Made by a program: the position numbers and the translations under genes
Notes under the pieces: generated by a model
Seen by the model: the letters and a program-made list of their open reading frames with translations, nothing else
The model's database searches: none
Told to the model about the DNA's origin: nothing
Shown here: piece by piece, positions 9,412 to 18,554 of the stretch
Layout: each line of letters opens with the position of its first letter
Position numbering within the stretch: the first letter of the stretch is position 1
From: an uncultured Actinomycetes bacterium
GTDB lineage: Bacteria > Actinomycetota > Acidimicrobiia > Acidimicrobiales > RAAP-2
Length of the DNA stretch: 64,000 bases
Assembly (NCBI GenBank): GCA_903825305.1
Contig: CAIKAC010000002.1
Coordinates: forward strand, 1 to 64,000
Reading direction: 5' to 3'

Positions 9412-12400
9412 GTGCACACAGCTAGTAACTCGTCAGTAACCACATCCAAGCGCTTCGCCACGCGAATCTCTCGATTCTTCGGCGTTGTCATGGCAACCCT
9501 GATCGCCATGGCTACCTTCGTGGTCGCGGTTCCTGCGGCTTATGCAGGTGGATCGACGGTGACTGCAACTAATGCCTACGAAAACGTGCAGGTGACAGCC
9601 GACCCAAGCTCCACGACCACCCTCGACGTTTCTGGTCAGGTAAACGGCAGCGGGTGGGGAACGCTCACCTCACCGTCGGTGACGTTCTACGCATTTCCAG
9701 CTTCGAACGGACCCAGCCAAGCCATGCCAGATATCAGCACGGCGACAGGATCGTGCACCCCAACGTCGCTAGTGACCTCTTCGACGGGTACGACCCCGGC
9801 GACCGTGAGCCCTGCTGGCACCTGGGATGTCAATGGCTATGGCGGAACGGGCTTTGAAAATTGTCAGATCACGGGTCTGACCGAAAACACTCGATACCAA
9901 ATCTGGAGCATTTTTAGCTCGAACGGTGCCACCATCACCGGTTTGAACAACACCTATGCGTCTTACGGAGAGCCTGGTGTGTTGCCCAGTGCGCCGACCA
10001 ATGTCGTTGCCACTCCCGGCCCTGCCTCGATGACCGTGAGTTTCAGTACTTCTGACCTTGGAAGCGAGACGCACGGCACCTACGACGTGGCATTGGAGCA
10101 GGCGAACTCCCTCTCAAGTAGCCAGGTTGCCTACTGCTACGTATCGGTAACTCCTTCCACCAACACGGGTACGCAGAGTTGCACCATGATGGGCCTCACG
10201 CCTCAGACCTTGACGCACTACGACCCGACGAGCACCACATGGCCAGGAGGCTATGCAGTCAAGGTGACCTTGAGTACCGCCGTCGGGTACACCTCTTCAT
10301 CTCTCGTGGATGTTGGTGGCGATGTCATTGCCCCGGCTGCCGCTCCTAACGCTCCAGTCATTTTGGGCGTTCTACCTGGCGGCGTCTCGGGAAGCGTGTA
10401 CGTGGCGTATCCGACGCAACCGGGTGGTGACTACGTCACATCGATTACCTGTACTGCGACCGACACGGCCAACCCCAGCGACACGGTCTCAACCACGACA
10501 TCGATCACGAATATGCCTTTCTCGACGGCGCCCGGCGACAATGGCTTTAGTGGTTCGACCCCAATGTGTAATTTTTCGCCTGTCTCATCGCAGGTGCCCG
10601 TGTACAACATGAACACGCAGATGTCATCCACGGCGACCCTACCGGCTGCCCCATTGGTCCCGGGTGAAACCTACGTATTCACCGCCACCGCCACGAATGC
10701 AGCTGGCACATCGGCAGCTTCTGCTGGGTTCACCCAGGCAGATGCCGCGGCGCCTTCAGTCATTCCTTCATCAAGCATTGTGACCACCCAAGCACCAGCG
10801 TCAACGGGTGGTCTCACCATTACGTGGCCAGCGGCTACCGCCAATGGTGCCCCCGTCACGAGCTACACGGTGAACGCATCACCGGTGACCCAAGTCGGTG
10901 GACCTGGAGCTACGAACTGTGCCCCGGCGCAAGGTTCAGCGCCGCTGTCTCAGATTAAATACGACACGATGGGCAATCGCTTCGGCTACAACATGACCAC
11001 CGCGACCGTCAACAATGTCCCGACGACGACGTACAACATTGTGGAGTGCTCACCAACAGGCACCACGATCACGTATCCGCTCAGCGGCCTACAGACGGGA
11101 CCCTTCACTATGGGGACGCCCCAGACCAATGGCAGTGGGGTGACCACGATTTACACCTACGACTCGTTCTTGGTGAATTCAATGCCCACCCAAGCAATTT
11201 CCGAATGGACCTTGACCCCGCCGTCATCTGGTTCGACCGGTACGGTGGTGCAAGTTGGCAACTCGACCTACTCGGGAACGAACCCGTCTAACAGTCCATT
11301 TTTGGGACCAGTGTCTGGGGTGGCTGGTAGTGCCGATGGCTCCAAGGTCTATGTAGAGACGGAATCGTTCGGCATGAGTGGCTTGGCATACAAGGTGTAT
11401 CAGATGTCGGGCGGTACCGCTAACGCCACAGCTCCTGTTGTTTTCTCTGGACCCGTGGCTCCCATGGGCGGGACGACCTCGCCCGTCGCGGGCCAACTCG
11501 TGATGGACGGTGCGGGGAACCTCTATTTCAGCGATGGGCTTGTGAACCAACAATCCAACTCGTACAGCAGTGCCAACCTTATGGAATTCACCGCGGCATC
11601 ACTTGCGGCTTTCACAACCACTGCTTTGACGCCTGATTACTCTATTCCCGTCGCTGGCCAGATCACCGGTATTGCTCCCTTGGCCAACAACTCGGTGGCA
11701 ATTGCCGAGTTTGGAAGTTCTGGATCGTTCCTCGCAACCCAATCGATGGCCAATGGCAGCACGCCGACCATCGTCGCTGGTGTAGGTGGACCCTCGGGAT
11801 ATGGCATCGCGGGAACCATCCAAAATGTCGCGGCAAAGTCCGACGGCACGTTGATTTACACCACTCGCGTCACCAGCGGCGGCGTTAGTTATCCCAGCTT
11901 CGCGTTTAACCCTTCGGTGAGTATTCCCGGTGGAACGTGCACCGTGTCGGGTGCCAATCTTCAAACGACGGGCAACAACACCTGCAACATTTCAGGTCTA
12001 TCCTCCTCGATCTACTACACGATCACGATCACGGCGCACGCAAGTTTGGCCGTCGCTGAAGCACCTGGTCCGAGCAATGGCATCACGTTGCCGACCTTCG
12101 CGCCAGAGACCTTGAACCTGAACTCCGTGGCGAGTGCGAGTGCCACGGTCTACGCCTCCAACCCGAACACGCCTCCTGGCGCGGTTACCGGAATCACTGC
12201 AACAAATGGACAGGCAGGAGTAACCGTCTCGTGGACGCCGTCGACTGACCAGACCAAGGCTTCTGCAACGGCGTACACCGCATCCGCCTATGCAAGTGCA
12301 ACGGCAACCACCGCATCAGGGACATGCACGGCTACGGCACCAGCCACGACCTGTGTCATTACTGGCCTGGCTTCTGGCACCTACACCATCAAGGTCATTG

Positions 12401-15400
12401 CAACCAATGCCTACACGGCTACGCACGCGAGCACGATTCCTTCCACGACCATGACGGGAACGGTGGCGGTGGTTACACCCCCGCCGACGCCGACCGCCAT
12501 TGCGGCGACAGCCGCGTTTGATGGTGCGACCTTGTCGTGGTCAGAAGCTGGGACAACGGCAACGGCGTACACCGTTACCGCAATTCCTGCAACGGGCAGC
12601 CAAGTTGGTACCTGTACCTGGGATGGAACGGGCACAACGACGGCCACGTGCACGGGCTTGAGCTCAAACGTGACCTACACCTTCTCAGTCGTAGCTTCGA
12701 ACTCGGCGGGCAACTCAGCCGCTGACACCTTGTCACTCGGTATCACTCCCTACGGTGCTCCGGGAACGCCTACGGCCCCCACCGTCACCCCTGGTAATGG
12801 TGGTGTGATCGTCAAGGGTGCTTCGGCGACTGGTTCAGGTTTGGCTAACAACTTGTCGCAGAGCCTCACCTACACGGCGAGTGCCGTGTTGGACGGCGAT
12901 AGCTCGAACACTGTTCAAGGTACGTGTTCCTACACCGACCCAACCGTCGGCTGTGCCATCACCGGCTTGACCAATGGTCTGGCTTACGACGTGACGGTAA
13001 GCGCAACGAACTCACAAGGCATTGCCGGCAGCGCATCGCCTGCTTCCACGCAGACACCTGCTGGTGCGCCATCTGCTCCACAATCGTTGACCGCCACACC
13101 TGACTCTGCAGGGTCCCTCGTTCACCTTTCGTGGGCCCCTCCTGCTTCGACGGGTGGAACCGGCATCTCTGGATTCACCGTCACCGTTTCGCCTGCTGAT
13201 GGTTCTTGCACCACGCCAGTGGTTGGCCAATCATCGATCACCTCAGACTGCTCTGGCTTGGTCAATGGCACGCAGTACACCTTCAGCGTCACCGCTCAAA
13301 ACGGAACGGGCAATGGTGTGCAAACCTCAGTGGCATCGAACGCTGTGGTCGCAACCCCGGCGAGTTTGCCTGGCGCCCCGACGGCCGTGAAGGCAGTTGC
13401 CGGTGACACCTCGGCAGCAATCACCTGGACGGCTCCCACCACAACCGGTGGAACGGGCATAGCCATCACGGGCTATGTCGCCAATGCTTACCTTAAGACC
13501 GGTTCAACCATCGGCTCAACGGTGATTAGTTCGTGCACCGCCACGACCGCTTCCGGCTGCACGATTACCGGCTTGACTGACTCAACGACGATTATGCCCG
13601 TGAGCTACGTCGTGGAAGTTGCTGCCATTAACCAGGCAGGAACTGGCGCGCTCTCAGTTGCTTCAACGGCATTCAGCCCGGTTGCTCCTCCGGCATCAGC
13701 ACCTCTGGCTCCTGTCGTGACCGCTGCTCAGAACTCGGCGAAGTCAGCCGTGATTCTGACGGTTACCGTTCCCGCGGCAGTTACCGCTGGTGGCAAGAGT
13801 TGGCCTGTCACGGGCTTCTCGACCCCGGTATCGAGTCCTGCTGGTGCAACCTGCACGGGTATGCCAACCACAATCCCGGCTGCTGGTCACACCTTTACGC
13901 TGACCTGCACGGGTGCACCTGGTGTTCAGTACAGCTTCTCGTTGGCAGCCACCAACACGCCAAAGGCAGGGACCACCATCCCCGCTGGTGTGAAGTTGGG
14001 CCAAGGCTCTAACTCAAGCGCCACTTCATCGCTGATGATTGAGGGTGTTGCTAATGCTCCGACCAACCTTTCGGTGGTTGCCCTTAACGGCAACATCACC
14101 GCAAGTTGGACTGCGCCAAGCAACATCGGTGGTGTGACGAGTCTCACGGGCTACACCGTGACGGCAAGCGACCCCGCTGGTGTTTCGGCCACGCAGACCT
14201 GCACCACGACCACCGCAACGATGTGCACTATTTCGGGCCTGGCTACGACTACGGCCTACACGGTCTCGGTGGTAGCCAACAACAGCTTTGGCGCCTCGGC
14301 ATCAGCGAGCGCAACAGGGCTTACCCCCTCGTTGAACTTTGCTTCGCTGGTGCCCGTTACTAACAACCTGCAAATCGCAGTAGGAGGCAACGGTGCCATT
14401 ACCCGTTCAGTGAACGGTGGTACTACGTGGGCAGCAACAGCTGACTCGAGCCCGAGCTTGAGCAACCTCAACGCTATTGACTGCGCAGGCTTGAACTTCT
14501 GTGTAGCAGTGGGTGACAACGGGACCTTGTTGGAGTGGGTCTTTAAGACCACACCCGTCACCATTAGCTCAACCACCGCACCGAGTGTTGCGAGTGGTGT
14601 CGTTACCGTGAAGGCCACTAACAGCCTGATCCCAGGCCAAGACGTGTGGCTGCCTTCGAGCATCGGCACGCCCTACGTGGTGGTTTCAGCAACGTCCACG
14701 CAGTTCACCTTCAAGAACACAACGGTCCCGACCGGCTTCACCAAGGGCGCAAGCCTTGCGGCCTATGCCAACGGTGGACAGACGTGGGTACCAGTCGCCG
14801 CCCCACAAGGCGTTACCGCCAATCTCTTTGGTGTGAAGTGCTACTCGGCTACGGGCTGCATTGTCGTGGGTGACAGCGGAACGGTCTTGAGCTTGACGGC
14901 CAACACGAACAATGTGATTACCCCAAGCGTGGTCTCCGTTTCTGGCGTCACGTCAGCAATTCGCGGTGTGTGGTGCTACTCGGCGACCGGCTGTGTCTTT
15001 GGTGGCGACAGTGGCACCTTGGGCAAGATTGCCATCGCCTCAACGGGTGTTACCGCGAGTTCCATTGGTGTGAGCTCTTCAGTACTTGCGAGCACTGCGA
15101 ACATCTACGCGGTACGTTGCCCTGGCACTACCTATTGCTTGGCCTTTGGTAGCAACGGTCTCATCTTGGCCGACAACAAGGGTTCGGCTGCTGGTGTGCC
15201 AACGGCTGCTGCCAACTGGCAGGTCGTTTCCAATGCCGGCAACACCTCGCATGACCTTCACGGTGTGGCTTGCCCGACGGCAAACCTGTGCATCATCGTC
15301 GGTGCGAGCGGTGAAGTTGAATACTCAACCTCAACTGGTACTGCTATTCCGGGTGCCACCTGGACCGTGGTTCCCACCAAGCTTGCCTATTCCCTGAATG

Positions 15401-15513
15401 GTGTCCGTTGCTCTTCGGCAACGTCCTGCACCGCGGTGGGTACGGGTCACTTGGTGCAGATCACTCGCCCGAGCAGCACGTCGACCACCTTCACGGTGAA
15501 ACAGACGGCCTAA
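9412..15513 (+). CDS. Giant secreted fibronectin-III / beta-propeller protein
   Basis: 2033 residues. The GTG start at 9412 is supported by AAGGAG at 9397-9402. Residues 1-46 form a signal peptide (basic start, hydrophobic core MATLIAMATFVVAV, cleavage near AYAGG). About ten Fn3-like modules follow, each opening with a proline-rich seam such as PSAPQSLTATP, PGAPTAVKAVAG or ANAPTNLSVVA and ending in a YTVSV/FSVTA-type strand. Many carry a paired cysteine motif (GTCTATAPATTCVITGL). Residues ~600-840 form an inserted NHL/propeller-like region (GVAGSADGSKVYV, LVMDGAGNLYFSDG). The last ~380 residues hold six copies of a short repeat with a cysteine pair (IDCAGLNFCVAVGDNG, VKCYSATGCIVVGDSG and relatives), best read as propeller blades with disulfides. 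No LPXTG motif or C-terminal membrane span is visible, so how it stays at the surface is unknown. Adhesion or matrix function is likely but unproven. Confidence 0.88.
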   Translation: MHTASNSSVTTSKRFATRISRFFGVVMATLIAMATFVVAVPAAYAGGSTVTATNAYENVQVTADPSSTTTLDVSGQVNGSGWGTLTSPSVTFYAFPASNGPSQAMPDISTATGSCTPTSLVTSSTGTTPATVSPAGTWDVNGYGGTGFENCQITGLTENTRYQIWSIFSSNGATITGLNNTYASYGEPGVLPSAPTNVVATPGPASMTVSFSTSDLGSETHGTYDVALEQANSLSSSQVAYCYVSVTPSTNTGTQSCTMMGLTPQTLTHYDPTSTTWPGGYAVKVTLSTAVGYTSSSLVDVGGDVIAPAAAPNAPVILGVLPGGVSGSVYVAYPTQPGGDYVTSITCTATDTANPSDTVSTTTSITNMPFSTAPGDNGFSGSTPMCNFSPVSSQVPVYNMNTQMSSTATLPAAPLVPGETYVFTATATNAAGTSAASAGFTQADAAAPSVIPSSSIVTTQAPASTGGLTITWPAATANGAPVTSYTVNASPVTQVGGPGATNCAPAQGSAPLSQIKYDTMGNRFGYNMTTATVNNVPTTTYNIVECSPTGTTITYPLSGLQTGPFTMGTPQTNGSGVTTIYTYDSFLVNSMPTQAISEWTLTPPSSGSTGTVVQVGNSTYSGTNPSNSPFLGPVSGVAGSADGSKVYVETESFGMSGLAYKVYQMSGGTANATAPVVFSGPVAPMGGTTSPVAGQLVMDGAGNLYFSDGLVNQQSNSYSSANLMEFTAASLAAFTTTALTPDYSIPVAGQITGIAPLANNSVAIAEFGSSGSFLATQSMANGSTPTIVAGVGGPSGYGIAGTIQNVAAKSDGTLIYTTRVTSGGVSYPSFAFNPSVSIPGGTCTVSGANLQTTGNNTCNISGLSSSIYYTITITAHASLAVAEAPGPSNGITLPTFAPETLNLNSVASASATVYASNPNTPPGAVTGITATNGQAGVTVSWTPSTDQTKASATAYTASAYASATATTASGTCTATAPATTCVITGLASGTYTIKVIATNAYTATHASTIPSTTMTGTVAVVTPPPTPTAIAATAAFDGATLSWSEAGTTATAYTVTAIPATGSQVGTCTWDGTGTTTATCTGLSSNVTYTFSVVASNSAGNSAADTLSLGITPYGAPGTPTAPTVTPGNGGVIVKGASATGSGLANNLSQSLTYTASAVLDGDSSNTVQGTCSYTDPTVGCAITGLTNGLAYDVTVSATNSQGIAGSASPASTQTPAGAPSAPQSLTATPDSAGSLVHLSWAPPASTGGTGISGFTVTVSPADGSCTTPVVGQSSITSDCSGLVNGTQYTFSVTAQNGTGNGVQTSVASNAVVATPASLPGAPTAVKAVAGDTSAAITWTAPTTTGGTGIAITGYVANAYLKTGSTIGSTVISSCTATTASGCTITGLTDSTTIMPVSYVVEVAAINQAGTGALSVASTAFSPVAPPASAPLAPVVTAAQNSAKSAVILTVTVPAAVTAGGKSWPVTGFSTPVSSPAGATCTGMPTTIPAAGHTFTLTCTGAPGVQYSFSLAATNTPKAGTTIPAGVKLGQGSNSSATSSLMIEGVANAPTNLSVVALNGNITASWTAPSNIGGVTSLTGYTVTASDPAGVSATQTCTTTTATMCTISGLATTTAYTVSVVANNSFGASASASATGLTPSLNFASLVPVTNNLQIAVGGNGAITRSVNGGTTWAATADSSPSLSNLNAIDCAGLNFCVAVGDNGTLLEWVFKTTPVTISSTTAPSVASGVVTVKATNSLIPGQDVWLPSSIGTPYVVVSATSTQFTFKNTTVPTGFTKGASLAAYANGGQTWVPVAAPQGVTANLFGVKCYSATGCIVVGDSGTVLSLTANTNNVITPSVVSVSGVTSAIRGVWCYSATGCVFGGDSGTLGKIAIASTGVTASSIGVSSSVLASTANIYAVRCPGTTYCLAFGSNGLILADNKGSAAGVPTAAANWQVVSNAGNTSHDLHGVACPTANLCIIVGASGEVEYSTSTGTAIPGATWTVVPTKLAYSLNGVRCSSATSCTAVGTGHLVQITRPSSTSTTFTVKQTA

Positions 15514-15524
15514 GCGAACGCGTC

Positions 15525-15564
15525 AAAACCCCCTCTCTGGCGAACTCGCCAGAGAGGGGGTTTT
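15525..15564 (+). terminator. Rho-independent terminator of the FN3 gene
   Basis: A perfect 18-bp inverted repeat (15525-15542 and 15547-15564) with a 4-base loop, starting 12 bases after the stop codon. It is followed by a T-rich run (TTTTGTTGTT); its symmetric A/T ends would also let it act on the other strand. Confidence 0.95.
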
Positions 15565-15655
15565 GTTGTTGATGGGCCGAGCGCTTGACCTGCCCTGACG
15601 CTGGAATCATTGATCGCTAACCTGTGACATTGAATTACGAGAAAGAACGCATTTC

Positions 15656-16222
15656 ATGATCGCACCGTCGCTAGGAACCAAGGCCATTCGCATAGCTGTT
15701 GCTGGGGTGGCGGTGTGTGGCCTTGGGGCCTTGGTGAGCGCATGTGACACCACCTCTAGTGCTGGAGCGGTGAATTCGAATCTTGAGAAAGGAATCGCGG
15801 CCGTGCAAGCGGGCCAGACAGGCCAAGCCGAGCAGTATCTCAGTGAAGTCATCACGAGCCCGGGTGCGACGGTGTCGCAAAAAGCGGCGGCCTATTTCAA
15901 TCGAGCAGAAGCTCGCAGCCAAGCCGGCAACACGAGCCAAGCCATTGCCGATTATTCGAAAGCCGTGGCCAATGCACCAACCATGATCAATGCTTGGTAC
16001 AACCTCGCCGTGGCCGAGACATCAGTGAATTACTCGGCAGCACTTCGCGATTACGACAAGGTGCTGGCCTTGCAACCTTCTAATCAAGCAGCCCTGTATA
16101 ACTCTGGGATTCTGCTGTACAGCCATGGGGATAAGGCAGCAGGTATTGCTCGCATTCGTCACGCCATTGCGATCAATCCGCAACTCGCGAGCCAAGTACC
16201 GAGTTACATAAACCTCGGTTAG
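15656..16222 (+). CDS. TPR-containing lipoprotein (paralogue of 4677-5255)
   Basis: 188 residues; ATG at 15656 with GAGAAAG at 15639-15645. A hydrophobic N-terminal segment ends in VSAC with the lipid-modified Cys at 30, so it should be anchored to the outer face of the membrane. Three TPR-like units follow: LEKGIAAVQAGQTGQAEQYL, AAYFNRAEARSQAGNTSQA and AWYNLAVAETSVNYSAALRD, then NQAALYNSGILLYSHGDKAA. The C-terminal VPSYINLG matches VPANVKLG of the lipoprotein at 4677, and the two align along their whole length. It lies just after a giant secreted protein and its terminator, as the first copy follows the collagen-like gene. Because the terminator separates it from the FN3 gene, it probably has its own promoter; no clear -35/-10 pair is visible. 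Confidence 0.85.
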   Translation: MIAPSLGTKAIRIAVAGVAVCGLGALVSACDTTSSAGAVNSNLEKGIAAVQAGQTGQAEQYLSEVITSPGATVSQKAAAYFNRAEARSQAGNTSQAIADYSKAVANAPTMINAWYNLAVAETSVNYSAALRDYDKVLALQPSNQAALYNSGILLYSHGDKAAGIARIRHAIAINPQLASQVPSYINLG

Positions 16223-16252
16223 GGCTACGGACTGGAGGTCGCCGCGTAGCCC
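16222..16252. terminator. Possible bidirectional hairpin between convergent genes
   Basis: Stem GGGCTACG (16222-16229) / CGTAGCCC (16245-16252) with a 15-base loop, exactly filling the gap between the lipoprotein stop and the end of the convergent PQ-loop gene. There is no T-run, so terminator activity is uncertain. Confidence 0.35.
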
Positions 16253-16876
16253 CTATAGGGCAGTAGTGGGAGCGGAAACCTTCTTGCGGTTCATCACGGT
16301 GCGCACCACGACAGTGGTGCAGGCCGGCAGTTGCACGATGACCGGTGCATAAATCGGTGGCTGGTGGGCAAGCACGCCAAACACTCCCCACATCGTGGCT
16401 GTCGCCATTCCGAGCGACCAGGCCGTTATGGAAATGCCCGTCAGATCCTTGCTCGTAACCGCATCAAAGGCCTGGGGCAAGAACATGACAAAAGCACAGG
16501 ACACTGCCACGACGGACAGAATCGCCATGTGACCGGCGAGTTTGGAGATGATCACGGCCACAGTGGTAGCTCCAACGGCGAGCAGTGACAACACGATGCC
16601 CCGACCCAAGGTGTTTCGTCGAGCGTGAACTACCAAAAAGGTGGCGCCAGCAAGGAGAAAGCAGGGCAAGTTGGCGTAGGTCTCAGCGGGAACATGGTTG
16701 AAGACACCAAAGGCAAACCAGACCAAGTTGCCAAAGAAGGTAATGAGCCACGTGGCGGTTGATACCCCTTCATCGGAGACCCGAATGACGCGCCACACTT
16801 GGGGAATGGTTCGAGACACCGTGAGGCCAGCGGCGAGGTAACCCACGCCGAGCGTGAACACCGAGAGCGCCAGCAT
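16253..16876 (-). CDS. PQ-loop (SWEET/SemiSWEET-like) membrane protein
   Basis: 207 residues when started at the ATG 16876-16874, which has GAGG eight bases upstream; an ATG 21 codons earlier adds a charged, non-conserved extension. About seven hydrophobic segments are visible. Two PQ-loop repeats are present: TVSRTIPQVWRVIRVSDEGV followed by STATWLITFFGN, and FVMFLPQAFDAVTSKDLTGI followed by SITAWSLGMATATMWG. The Pro-Gln pair sits at the same place in each. This arrangement is that of SWEET/MtN3-type transporters (two triple-helix bundles plus a linker helix), which move sugars down a gradient. The substrate cannot be read from the sequence. It is convergent with the lipoprotein gene and divergent from the secretion locus that starts at 17106. 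Confidence 0.72.
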   Translation of the reverse strand: MLALSVFTLGVGYLAAGLTVSRTIPQVWRVIRVSDEGVSTATWLITFFGNLVWFAFGVFNHVPAETYANLPCFLLAGATFLVVHARRNTLGRGIVLSLLAVGATTVAVIISKLAGHMAILSVVAVSCAFVMFLPQAFDAVTSKDLTGISITAWSLGMATATMWGVFGVLAHQPPIYAPVIVQLPACTTVVVRTVMNRKKVSAPTTAL

Positions 16877-17105
16877 CGTCACTACCTCGTCACCGTCTTC
16901 GCAGTCATGCTCTGTCTCCTTGGAGCCGACGGTAAACAAGCGCGATCGCCGAGCCGGGCTGAGATTCCAATGCTAGCGAGGCAGGTGCTCTAATGAGGGC
17001 AGGTTCTTCAAAATCATGAGTGGTGAATGCTGAACGTATTGAGGTGAGCCGCACCAAGTAAGGCGACAAGGCGACCGATGTGGGCATCACGTCCAAAGGA
17101 GCCCC

Positions 17106-17408
17106 ATGTCAATGTCCTCATTGCTCGTTGTTGCCAACGTTTCTCTGAATCCCACGCCGAGTGATCTTCCGGGCAGCGGGACGCTGCAGACCATGGCCAA
17201 CGGTTTGGCTGGTTGGGGCCTCGTGCTCTCCTTGATCGCCTTAGTGGTGGGGGCGGCACTGTGGGCGCTCGGGGCGCATTCTCAAAACGTTCACCAATCC
17301 ATGGCGGGCCGGCGGGCCGTGTTGATTTCGCTGGGCGCTGCCATCGTGATTGGTGGTGCACCAGTCTTGATCAACTTCTTCTTCGACGCAGGACGTGGGT
17401 TGCATTAA
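17106..17408 (+). CDS. Small VirB2/TrbC-like integral membrane protein
   Basis: 100 residues; ATG 17106 with AAAGGAG just upstream (a second ATG at 17112 is better spaced and equally possible). A short hydrophobic N-terminus is followed by two strong membrane spans (WGLVLSLIALVVGAALWALG and VLISLGAAIVIGGAPVLINF) joined by a short basic loop. This two-helix hairpin layout is that of VirB2/TrbC pilin-like subunits and of the small membrane proteins (DUF6112 type) that open actinobacterial conjugation loci. Its place as first gene before VirB6-, SCO6880-, VirB4- and VirD4-like genes supports that. Function as a pilin or channel subunit is inferred from context; the sequence is too short to decide. 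Confidence 0.65.
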   Translation: MSMSSLLVVANVSLNPTPSDLPGSGTLQTMANGLAGWGLVLSLIALVVGAALWALGAHSQNVHQSMAGRRAVLISLGAAIVIGGAPVLINFFFDAGRGLH

Positions 17409-18554
17409 GTGGTCGCGACCTCGTCTCCCCACAGCTTGTCCATTGGCTCTTCACTGGCGAAAGACATTGCCAATGCCTTCTTCTCGGGGGCGAGTTCGTG
17501 GATGGCCGGGGGAGCAAGTTGGATGCTGACTCAAATCGGCAAGGTCTTGGCCACCACTACCCAGGTGAATCTCTTCGCGCCTTGGTTTGTCGCCCGCAGC
17601 CACATCATTGATGGCTTCTTACCCATCGTGGCCACGATCTTCCTCGTGGTTGCCGTAGTGCAAGCATTACTTCGTCAAGAAGCCGCCCTGTTGTTTCGTA
17701 TGGTGCTTGTCAATCTTCCGGCGTCGATCGTGTTGGCCAGTGTGGCCGTGGAATTGGCATCCCTCGGCTTGTCGGTTAGTGACCAATTGTCATCGGGGAT
17801 GAGTGCTGGCAGTGGTGCTCAGATTCAACAAGTCATGGAGCATTTGAGTTCGGCCGTAGTCAAACTCACCGAAACGGCGAGCACCATTCCAAGTTTCATA
17901 ACGGCCCTGCTTGGCCTCATCGTGGTGCTGAGCTCACTGGCATTGTGGGTCGAGCTCATCATTCGCGCCAGCGCCATTTACGTCGTAGTGGCATTTTGGC
18001 CACTTGCCTTGCTTACCCTCGTGTGGCCGGGGATTTCAGCATGGGCTCGGCGATTGAGCGAAACCTTGGTGGCGCTGATCGCCTCCAAGCTCGTCATCGT
18101 AGTGGTGTTGAGTTTGGGAGTCGGGGCCCTGAGCCAAGGGAGCGCCGGGGGAGTGGCATCTATCTTGGTTGGCCTCGCGATGGTGATCCTGGCCGCCTTT
18201 TCGCCCTTTGCCTTGTTGCGGCTCATACCAATGATCGAAGCTGGTGCCACCGCTCACCTCCAAGGCCTTCGCCAACACGCTCAACAGGTCGTCCATCACG
18301 GCAGTGCCCGAAACGCAGTGAACTTTGCGATGAATCGCCTTACAACGCCCATGGTGCCACCCCTCGCGATGGCCACCACAGGCCCACCTCCTCGAGTGGG
18401 GGTGCACCTGACCAGCGACCCTATGGCCGGCAGTGCCGTCATGCGAGCGAAAATGAATCCGCCGCGGCCAGCTCGTGGTCCTGGTCTTGAAATTGGACGC
18501 GACGCCATGGGTCCGGTAATTCAGCCACGAAGGGTGCTTCGAGATGACGACTGA
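17409..18554 (+). CDS. VirB6/TrbL-like polytopic membrane protein
   Basis: 381 residues; GTG start directly after the stop of the previous gene, so translation is probably coupled. Six or so hydrophobic segments lie between residues ~55 and 285 (for example FLPIVATIFLVVAVVQALL, ALLGLIVVLSSLALWVELII, YVVVAFWPLALLTLVWPG, LVALIASKLVIVVVLSLGVG). They are followed by a ~100-residue Pro/Arg-rich cytosolic tail. This is the shape of VirB6/TrbL inner-membrane channel proteins, and the motif FSPFALLRLIPMIEAG before the tail is typical of the actinobacterial TrbL-like group. It overlaps the next gene by 11 bases. The likely role is the inner-membrane pore of a DNA or protein transfer apparatus. Confidence 0.68.
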   Translation: MVATSSPHSLSIGSSLAKDIANAFFSGASSWMAGGASWMLTQIGKVLATTTQVNLFAPWFVARSHIIDGFLPIVATIFLVVAVVQALLRQEAALLFRMVLVNLPASIVLASVAVELASLGLSVSDQLSSGMSAGSGAQIQQVMEHLSSAVVKLTETASTIPSFITALLGLIVVLSSLALWVELIIRASAIYVVVAFWPLALLTLVWPGISAWARRLSETLVALIASKLVIVVVLSLGVGALSQGSAGGVASILVGLAMVILAAFSPFALLRLIPMIEAGATAHLQGLRQHAQQVVHHGSARNAVNFAMNRLTTPMVPPLAMATTGPPPRVGVHLTSDPMAGSAVMRAKMNPPRPARGPGLEIGRDAMGPVIQPRRVLRDDD

